Origin: an uncultured Gemmatimonadota bacterium
GTDB taxonomy: Bacteria; Gemmatimonadota; Gemmatimonadetes; Gemmatimonadales; GWC2-71-9
Reading direction: 5' to 3'
Length of the DNA: 47,798 bases
Assembly: GCA_946887295.1 (NCBI GenBank)
Contig: CAMPKP010000010.1
Coordinates: 1-47,798, forward strand
Below the pieces are notes generated by a model. It had not been told where the DNA came from and ran no database searches. It saw only the letters and a program-made list of their open reading frames with translations. Below, piece after piece: positions 42,250-47,798 of this stretch; the first letter of the stretch is position 1, and every line of letters starts with the position of its first letter. Both the position numbers and the translations under genes were made by a program.

Positions 42250-42840
42250 ATGAACGTGAGGGACCAGCTTCTCGACGCGGCGGCGCGGGTCTACGCCGAA
42301 GGCGGATACCACGGCGCGACCACCCGGAAGATCGCAGCCGTCGCCGGAGTCAACGAGATCACGCTGTTTCGTCATTTCGGTAGCAAAGAGGTGCTGTTGC
42401 GGGAAGCTCTGGCCCGGCCCCAGGGCGAAGGCCTCGAGCCGCTGCCCGAGGCACCGGCGGACCCGGTCGGCGAGCTCACCCGATGGTGCCGGTCCCACCT
42501 CCACGCCCTCCAGGCTCGTGCCCCGCTGATCCGGACCTGTCTCGGCGAGTTCGTCGAGCGTCCCGAGATGGTCACCCCCGAGATCAGCTGCCCGCTGGGC
42601 GCCGCACGTGCGTTGGCGAGCTATCTCGAGCGTCTGAAGCAGCGGGGTTTGACGTCGGCCTCGTTCGACGGAGGTGTTGCCGCCACGATGCTCGTGGGGG
42701 TGCTCTTCTCGGACGCCGTGGGGCGCGACATCGTCCCCGACATGTACGCGAGCCATCCCGACGAGGCGGTCGAGGAGTACGTGACCATGTTCCTTCGGGG
42801 GATCGGCGTGGCTACGAGCGTCGAACGAGGTGGCGCATGA
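42250..42840 (+). CDS. TetR/AcrR-family transcriptional repressor
   Basis: The 196-residue product has the N-terminal TetR helix-turn-helix: RDQLLDAAARVYAEGGYHGATTRKIAAVAGVNE then TLFRHFGSKEVLL (residues 4-50). The C-terminal ligand-binding part is all-helical and ends in EYVTMFLRGIG. It is the first gene of the efflux operon and overlaps the TolC-type gene by ATGA. With the palindrome just upstream it most likely represses its own operon and is released by a substrate of the pump. The inducer is unknown. Confidence 0.93.
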   Translation: MNVRDQLLDAAARVYAEGGYHGATTRKIAAVAGVNEITLFRHFGSKEVLLREALARPQGEGLEPLPEAPADPVGELTRWCRSHLHALQARAPLIRTCLGEFVERPEMVTPEISCPLGAARALASYLERLKQRGLTSASFDGGVAATMLVGVLFSDAVGRDIVPDMYASHPDEAVEEYVTMFLRGIGVATSVERGGA

Positions 42841-44471
42841 GAATCGTCGTCCTGGTGACCGCGACACTGATCTTCGCCGTCGGGCCGGCTCAGGCGCAGG
42901 TCGGCCAGGGCGCGGCCGTGAAGCCTCTCTCCCTGGTGGAGGCGTTGGAGATCGCGGAGCGGGAGAGCGAATCGGTCGGCATCGCGGAGGGAGACCTGTC
43001 GCGCGCTGAGGGCGAGCGGCGACGGGCGCGAAGCGCCTATTTCCCACAGCTCACCGGCTCCGCCTCGTACACCCGGACGCTTCGAAGCCAGTTCTCGGCG
43101 CTGCAAGGCGACGACCAGGGCCCCGTCGCGCCGGCCCCCGAGGACTGCGGCGCCTTCGTGCCGCGGCCCGGCCTCCCGATCGAGGAGCGGCTGGATTCGC
43201 TGGAAGCCGCGGTCGAGTGCGCGAGCAACGCGAATCCGTTCGCCGGCCTGGGCGAGGACCTGCCGTTCGGGCGGGAGAATACCTATCGCCTCGGACTCTC
43301 CTTCTCCCAGACGCTCTTCAGCGGCGGCCGGGTCACCGGCCAGACCCAGGCCGCCAATGCCAATGTCCGAAGCGCTACCCTGGGCCTCACCGCCGCCCGG
43401 GCTCAGCTCCTGCTCGACGTGACGGAGGCCTACTATGACGCTTCGCTGGGCGATCGGCTCGTCGCGATCGCCCAGGCGACGCTGGAGCAGGCCGACACCA
43501 CGCTGAGTCAGGCGCAGCTCGCCCGCCAGGTCGGCAACCAGTCGGAGTTCGATCTGCTTCGGGCCCGGGTGACCCGCGACAACCAGCGTCCGGTGGTGAT
43601 CCAGCGGCGGGCCGCACGCGACCTCGCCCACTACCGCCTCAAGACCATGCTCAACCTTCCGCTGGACCAGCCGCTGGCGCTCACCAGCGAGCTGGTGGAC
43701 ACCGCCATGGTCCGCACCGCGCGGCTCGCCGAGCTGGTGACGACCCCCGCCGACACCACGACCGACGTGCGCGCTCCGGTGCAGCAGGCGAGCGAGGCCG
43801 TCACGTCGCAGCAGGGGCTGCTCCGCGCGGCCCGGGGCCAGCGCTGGCCCCAGGTGTCCCTCACCTCCGACTACGCCGAGCTCGGCTATCCCGACGATGT
43901 CTCTCCGTTCGGCACCAACTATCTCTCCGACTGGGTGGTGGCGCTCGGGGTCCAGATCCCGCTCTTCACCGGCGGCCGGCTCAAGGGCGACGTGGCCGTA
44001 GCCAACGCGGGACTGGAGCAGGCCCGGCTCCGCCTCCGGCAGACTCGCGAGCTGGCGCAGCTCGACGCGCGCAACACCCAGCTCCAGGTCGCGGCCGCGG
44101 TCGCCGCCTGGGAGGCGAGCGCGGGGACCGAGGAGCAGGCCGACCGGGCCTACCAGATCGCCGAGGTCCGGTATCGCGAAGGGGTGTCCACGCAGACGGA
44201 GCTGAACGATCTCCGGATCCAGCTGGCGCAGGCTCAGGCCAATCGTGCACAGGCCGCGCGCGACCTGCAGGTGGCGAGGATGCGGCTCGCCTTGCTGCCG
44301 TCGCTGCCGCTGGCCTCGACCACCGGGTCTGCCGCCACCCCGACCCCGCCGGCGGTGACCGCTCCCGGAGGCCAGACAGGCGGCACCCAGCTAACACCGT
44401 ATTCAACGCCGCGGGCCCCGACGCCGGGCGTCCTCACCAGCACGACACAGAGCGGAGCGGGCGCCCCATGA
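42837..44471 (+). CDS. TolC-family outer-membrane efflux protein
   Basis: The 544-residue protein has a signal peptide (IVVLVTATLIFAVGPAQAQ) and two OEP repeats: EALEIAERESESV through SAYFPQLTGSASYTRTL, and the second with GQRWPQVSLTSDYAELG and TGGRLKGDVAVANAGLEQARLRLR split by strands. The C-terminal RYREGVSTQTELNDLRIQLAQA fits the helical barrel. It forms the outer-membrane channel for the adaptor and RND pump that follow. ATG 42837 overlaps the tetR stop (ATGA). The Pro/Thr-rich C-terminal tail of about 55 residues is longer than usual. Confidence 0.92.
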   Translation: MRIVVLVTATLIFAVGPAQAQVGQGAAVKPLSLVEALEIAERESESVGIAEGDLSRAEGERRRARSAYFPQLTGSASYTRTLRSQFSALQGDDQGPVAPAPEDCGAFVPRPGLPIEERLDSLEAAVECASNANPFAGLGEDLPFGRENTYRLGLSFSQTLFSGGRVTGQTQAANANVRSATLGLTAARAQLLLDVTEAYYDASLGDRLVAIAQATLEQADTTLSQAQLARQVGNQSEFDLLRARVTRDNQRPVVIQRRAARDLAHYRLKTMLNLPLDQPLALTSELVDTAMVRTARLAELVTTPADTTTDVRAPVQQASEAVTSQQGLLRAARGQRWPQVSLTSDYAELGYPDDVSPFGTNYLSDWVVALGVQIPLFTGGRLKGDVAVANAGLEQARLRLRQTRELAQLDARNTQLQVAAAVAAWEASAGTEEQADRAYQIAEVRYREGVSTQTELNDLRIQLAQAQANRAQAARDLQVARMRLALLPSLPLASTTGSAATPTPPAVTAPGGQTGGTQLTPYSTPRAPTPGVLTSTTQSGAGAP

Positions 44472-45568
44472 TCCGGCATCACATGCTGGCGGCCGGTGCG
44501 GTCGTCCTCCTGCTCGCGGCCTGCAGGCGCGGCGACGACGCGACGGCCACCGAGACGGCCGAGGCCGTCGTGACGGTCGGCAGGGAGAATGTCGCCGTCG
44601 CGAGATTGTCGGAGCTGCGGAGCGGCCCGCCCATCTCGGGGTCGCTCGAGCCGGAGCAGGCCGCCACCGTCAGGGCGGAGGTGAGCGGATCGGTGGTGCG
44701 GACCTACGCCGATGCCGGCGAGCGGGTGAAGCGGGGGCAGCTGCTCGCCCGGCTCGACGACGACGCGGTACGAGACGAGTTTCTCTCGGCGCGGTCGGCC
44801 GTGCGGAGTGCGGAGAGCGCGCTGGAGCTGGCCCGCCGAAACGCCGAGCGCTCCCGGCGGCTGGCCGAGGCGGGCGCGGTGGCCGATCGGGATCTGGAGC
44901 GCGCGGAGTGGGACGTCACCAACGCCGAGGGCGCGCTGGCCGACGCCCGGGCGCGCCTGTCCAGCGCGCAGGAGCGGCTGGAGGACACCCAGGTCCGGGC
45001 GCCCTTCGACGGGATGGTGAGCGACCGCCCCGCCGATGCCGGAGACGTGGTCCAGGTGGGCACCACGCTGTTCACCCTGGTGGATCCGAGCAGCCTCCGG
45101 CTCGAGGCCAGCGTTCCGGCGGAACAGATCACACGCCTGAGAAAGGGCGCCGAGGTGGAGTTCACCGTGAACGGACTGGATCGGCCGATCGCCGGTCGCA
45201 TCGACCGGATCAATCCGGTCGTGGATCCGGCCACTCGGCAGGTGCGGATCTACGTGACCATCCCCAACGACGATCAGGGACTCGTCGCCGGTCTCTTCGC
45301 GGAGGGCCGGGTGGCGACCGACACGAAGAAGGCGGTCGCCGTGCCCCTCGCGGCCGTCGACAACCGCGGCAACAGCCCGGTGGTGCACGTGCTCAAGGAG
45401 GGCAGGGTCGACGAGACGCCGGTGCAGCTCGGCGTCCGGGACGAGGCCGCCGAGCTGATCGAAGTCGCCGCCGGCGTGGCCGACGGCGACACCGTGCTGC
45501 TCGGCTCGGCGCAGGGCGTCGCCCCGGGTAGCCGGGTGCGGGTGCTTCAGGAGGAGGCCGGCGAGTAA
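44468..45568 (+). CDS. RND efflux periplasmic adaptor (MFP/HlyD family), lipoprotein
   Basis: The 366-residue protein starts with a lipoprotein signal (AVVLLLAACRRG, lipobox LAAC with Cys19). It then has the adaptor layout: a barrel-sandwich half (GSLEPEQAATVRAEVSG), a helical hairpin (about 95-165), the returning lipoyl half (VRAPFDGMVSDRPADAGDVV), a beta-barrel and a membrane-proximal domain. It bridges the RND pump and the TolC-type channel. It overlaps the previous gene by ATGA and the next by TAATG. Confidence 0.93.
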   Translation: MIRHHMLAAGAVVLLLAACRRGDDATATETAEAVVTVGRENVAVARLSELRSGPPISGSLEPEQAATVRAEVSGSVVRTYADAGERVKRGQLLARLDDDAVRDEFLSARSAVRSAESALELARRNAERSRRLAEAGAVADRDLERAEWDVTNAEGALADARARLSSAQERLEDTQVRAPFDGMVSDRPADAGDVVQVGTTLFTLVDPSSLRLEASVPAEQITRLRKGAEVEFTVNGLDRPIAGRIDRINPVVDPATRQVRIYVTIPNDDQGLVAGLFAEGRVATDTKKAVAVPLAAVDNRGNSPVVHVLKEGRVDETPVQLGVRDEAAELIEVAAGVADGDTVLLGSAQGVAPGSRVRVLQEEAGE

Positions 45569-47798
45569 TGTTCATCTCCGATTTCGCCATCGAGCGTCCC
45601 ATCGTCACCGTCACCGCGATGCTCGCGCTGGTGGCGTTCGGCATCGCCGCGCTCGTCAACCTGAACACCGACGAGTTTCCCGACATCCAGCAGCCGATCG
45701 TCGGCGTGACGATCGTCTATCCCGGCGCTTCCCCGGAGACGGTAGAGCGGGAGATCGTGGACCCGATCGAGGAGGGCTTCTCCTCGATCAGCGGCGTGGA
45801 CTGGGCCAGGACCCAGGCCAGCGCCACGGACGGCCTGGCGCAGTTCATCGTGTTCTTCGATTTCGAGAAGGACGTCCAGGAGGCATCACAGGACATCCGC
45901 GACGCCATCTCCACCAAGCGTGCCGATCTGCCCCCGGAGATGGAGGAGCCGGTCCTCACCCGCTTCGATCCATCCCAGCAGTCGGTGCTCTCGCTGGCGC
46001 TCACCTCGGCCCAGATTCCCGCCGCGACCCTCACCCGGATCGCCGATCCCATGATCGTGCGCGATCTCCGGACCGTACCCGGCGTCGCCCAGGTGAGCGT
46101 CGTGGGCGGATTGGAGCGCGAGCTCACCGTGGAGATCCGTCCGTCGGACATGCAGGCTGCGGGGATCAGCGTGGCCCAGGTGGTCCAGGCGCTGGAGGCG
46201 CAGAACCTGGCGGCGCCCGTGGGGCGCCTCAACGGCGCCCTCGACGAGCGCGCCATCCGGCTCAAGGGCCGGCTCGACACGCCGGAGGATTTCTCCCGGC
46301 TGGTGATCGCGGAGCGGAGCGGCCGAATCATCCGGCTGGGACAGGTAGCGACGGTGCGCGACGGCACCGAGGAGCAGCGCGATCAGGCGCTCTTCAACGG
46401 CCGGGACGCGGTGGGCATCGAGGTGCTGAAGGCCAAGGGCTACAGCACGACGCAGGTCACCGACATCATCCATCGGCATGTGGAGGCCCTGCAGAAGCGG
46501 ATGCCGCCCGGTGCGCGGCTGGAGATCGTCCAGGACGCCGGCACCCGGGTGCATCACGCCGTGAAGAACGTGCAGGAGGCGCTGATCGAGGGGGCACTGC
46601 TCACCATCCTCGTGGTGTTCCTCTTCCTCAACTCCTGGCGCTCGACGGTCATCACCGGTCTCGCGCTCCCGGTCAGCGTGCTGGCATCGTTCATCGCCGT
46701 CTGGGCCTTCGGCTTCACGCTCAACACGATGTCGCTGATGGGCCTCTCGCTGGCGATCGGGATCCTGATCGACGACGCCATCGTGGTGCGCGAGAACATC
46801 GTCCGCCACATCGAGATGGGAAAGGACCACTACCAGGCCTCGAGAGAGGGCACCGACGAGATCGGTCTGGCCGTGGCGGCCACGACCTTCTCGATCGTGG
46901 CGGTGTTCGTGCCGGTCGCGTTCATGTACGGCGTCGCGGGGCAGTGGTTCAAGCCCTTCGCGCTCACCATCGCCTGCTCGGTGCTGGTGTCGCTGTTCGT
47001 CTCCTTCTCGCTCGACCCGATGCTGTCGGCCTACTGGCCCGACCCCCAGATCGAGGCGCACGAGCGGCGCAATCCCATCGCCCGCCTGCTGGACCGGTTC
47101 AACAAGTGGTTCGACCGGATGGCCGACCGATACAAGGACGTGATCGGCTGGGCGCTCGACCATCGCCTGATGATGGTGGGGCTCGCCCTGGCGAGCTTCG
47201 TGGCGGCGCTGACCATTCCGGCGCGCGGGATCCTGGCGGCACTCGTCATGCTGGCCGGGCTCTATGGAATCTTCCGGATCCTCGATCTTCCGCTGGTCGC
47301 ACGGCTCGGCGGCGTGCGCGGCATCGGCGCCAAGGTGCTGGGCGTGCTCGCGGTGGTGGCGCTGATGGGGTTCCTGCTGCCGCTGATCCCGGTGGTCGGC
47401 CAGGTGGGCGCGGGGTTCGTGCCGGTGAGCGACCGCAGCGAGATCAGCATGATCGTGGAGGCGCCGCCGGGCTCCAACCTCGAGTACACCCGGATCAAGG
47501 CGGAGGAGGTGGCGCGGCGCGCCCGGGCTCACCCCGAGGTGGCGTACACCTACACCACCGTCGGCACACCGGTGCCGCTGAAGACGCCTTCGGTGGACCA
47601 GGCCCTGGTCTACGTGAAGCTGATTCCGAAGTCGGAGCGGGAGCTGCACCAGGAGGAGCTGGGCCAGATGCTCCGCGACGAGATGAAGCAGCTGGCCGGC
47701 GCACAGGTGTCGGTCTTCACCAGCGGCTTCGGCGGCGCCATGAAGGCCATCCAGATCCAGATGAAGGGGGGCGACGCCCGGGTGCTCACCTCGCTGGC
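45568..47798 (+). CDS. RND-family efflux transporter (AcrB/MdtB type), 3' end outside window
   Basis: The first 743 residues are visible. The N-terminus has [20 protein letters not shown] (helix 1), [18 protein letters not shown] and [12 protein letters not shown], followed by the porter domain and helices 2-6 with the proton-relay acidic pair in [14 protein letters not shown]. This is the pump subunit that uses the proton gradient to drive export. After the expected seventh helix (about residues 532-550) there is an insertion of about 60 residues with two further hydrophobic segments (about 553-575 and 588-610) before [13 protein letters not shown]. This is unlike AcrB, where that motif follows helix 7 directly. 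Confidence 0.93.
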   Translation, partial: MFISDFAIERPIVTVTAMLALVAFGIAALVNLNTDEFPDIQQPIVGVTIVYPGASPETVEREIVDPIEEGFSSISGVDWARTQASATDGLAQFIVFFDFEKDVQEASQDIRDAISTKRADLPPEMEEPVLTRFDPSQQSVLSLALTSAQIPAATLTRIADPMIVRDLRTVPGVAQVSVVGGLERELTVEIRPSDMQAAGISVAQVVQALEAQNLAAPVGRLNGALDERAIRLKGRLDTPEDFSRLVIAERSGRIIRLGQVATVRDGTEEQRDQALFNGRDAVGIEVLKAKGYSTTQVTDIIHRHVEALQKRMPPGARLEIVQDAGTRVHHAVKNVQEALIEGALLTILVVFLFLNSWRSTVITGLALPVSVLASFIAVWAFGFTLNTMSLMGLSLAIGILIDDAIVVRENIVRHIEMGKDHYQASREGTDEIGLAVAATTFSIVAVFVPVAFMYGVAGQWFKPFALTIACSVLVSLFVSFSLDPMLSAYWPDPQIEAHERRNPIARLLDRFNKWFDRMADRYKDVIGWALDHRLMMVGLALASFVAALTIPARGILAALVMLAGLYGIFRILDLPLVARLGGVRGIGAKVLGVLAVVALMGFLLPLIPVVGQVGAGFVPVSDRSEISMIVEAPPGSNLEYTRIKAEEVARRARAHPEVAYTYTTVGTPVPLKTPSVDQALVYVKLIPKSERELHQEELGQMLRDEMKQLAGAQVSVFTSGFGGAMKAIQIQMKGGDARVLTSL

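Noticed and set aside
45886..47649. A 587-codon open frame on the minus strand opposite the RND gene
   Set aside because: It is low-complexity His/Arg/Asp-rich sequence without a domain; the plus-strand RND protein is unmistakable.
1..47798. Mobile elements, prophage genes or CRISPR arrays
   Set aside because: No transposase, integrase, phage structural protein or regularly spaced repeat array was seen on either strand.

Overview
The window is GC-rich (roughly two thirds G+C by eye), densely packed with ATGA/GTGA-type overlapping genes, and reads as chromosomal DNA of a free-living Gram-negative-type bacterium: there is an outer-membrane export protein, a tripartite RND efflux system and lipoprotein signals. 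Protein style (Wzy-type exopolysaccharide genes, bacterial Ig-like plus beta-helix lipoproteins, RND pumps) would fit Gemmatimonadota or a similar soil phylum, but that assignment is an inference from style and not shown by a marker gene. No rRNA, tRNA, CRISPR, phage or insertion sequence was found.

Region 1 (1-13597) is a Wzy-dependent exopolysaccharide locus. A UDP-ManNAc-dehydrogenase-like gene (cut by the window start) lies divergently from a forward operon: small Wza-type export protein, Wzc-type tyrosine autokinase, WbaP-type initiating phosphotransferase, Wzx-type flippase, a GT4-like glycosyltransferase, a Wzy-type polymerase, a GT2, an unclassified GT-A-like transferase and a WecG/TagA-type transferase. 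Together they can start, extend, flip, polymerise and export a repeat unit; the WecC-like plus WecG-like pair suggests a ManNAc(A)-type sugar.

Region 2 (13623-19001) holds two related secreted beta-helix proteins on the minus strand, separated by a clear intrinsic terminator, a 690-bp intergenic region with repeats, and a forward GT39-type membrane glycosyltransferase.

Region 3 (18980-29938, minus strand) is a tight eight-gene operon. In transcription order it encodes a fusion of a degenerate DUF3473-type polysaccharide deacetylase with a DPM1-like GT2, an FAD oxidoreductase, an intact NodB-type deacetylase, a class B asparagine synthase, a GT87/DUF2029 membrane mannosyltransferase-like protein, a methyltransferase, a second FAD oxidoreductase and an Old Yellow Enzyme. 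It resembles parts of exosortase-A-associated exopolysaccharide loci, but no exosortase or PEP-CTERM protein is in the window.

Region 4 (30193-37681, minus strand) is the most unusual part: an eight-gene run with an acyl carrier protein, an asparagine-synthase-like amide ligase lacking the glutaminase cysteine, a PLP aminotransferase, an AMP-forming ligase, two paralogous GNAT-like acyltransferases, a methyltransferase and a membrane-anchored metallophosphoesterase. I infer a carrier-protein-based pathway that builds an amino/amide-containing acyl group, possibly for decorating the neighbouring polysaccharide; this function is not demonstrated.

Region 5 (37893-47798, plus strand) is housekeeping/resistance: a MOSC-domain protein, a cysteine-less ArsC-like protein, an ABC-F ATPase and an MFS transporter, followed by a TetR-controlled tetR-tolC-MFP-RND efflux operon. 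That operon has a perfect palindromic operator overlapping the -35 box and a -10 box placed so that the mRNA should be leaderless. The RND gene runs off the window end and carries an extra membrane segment pair.
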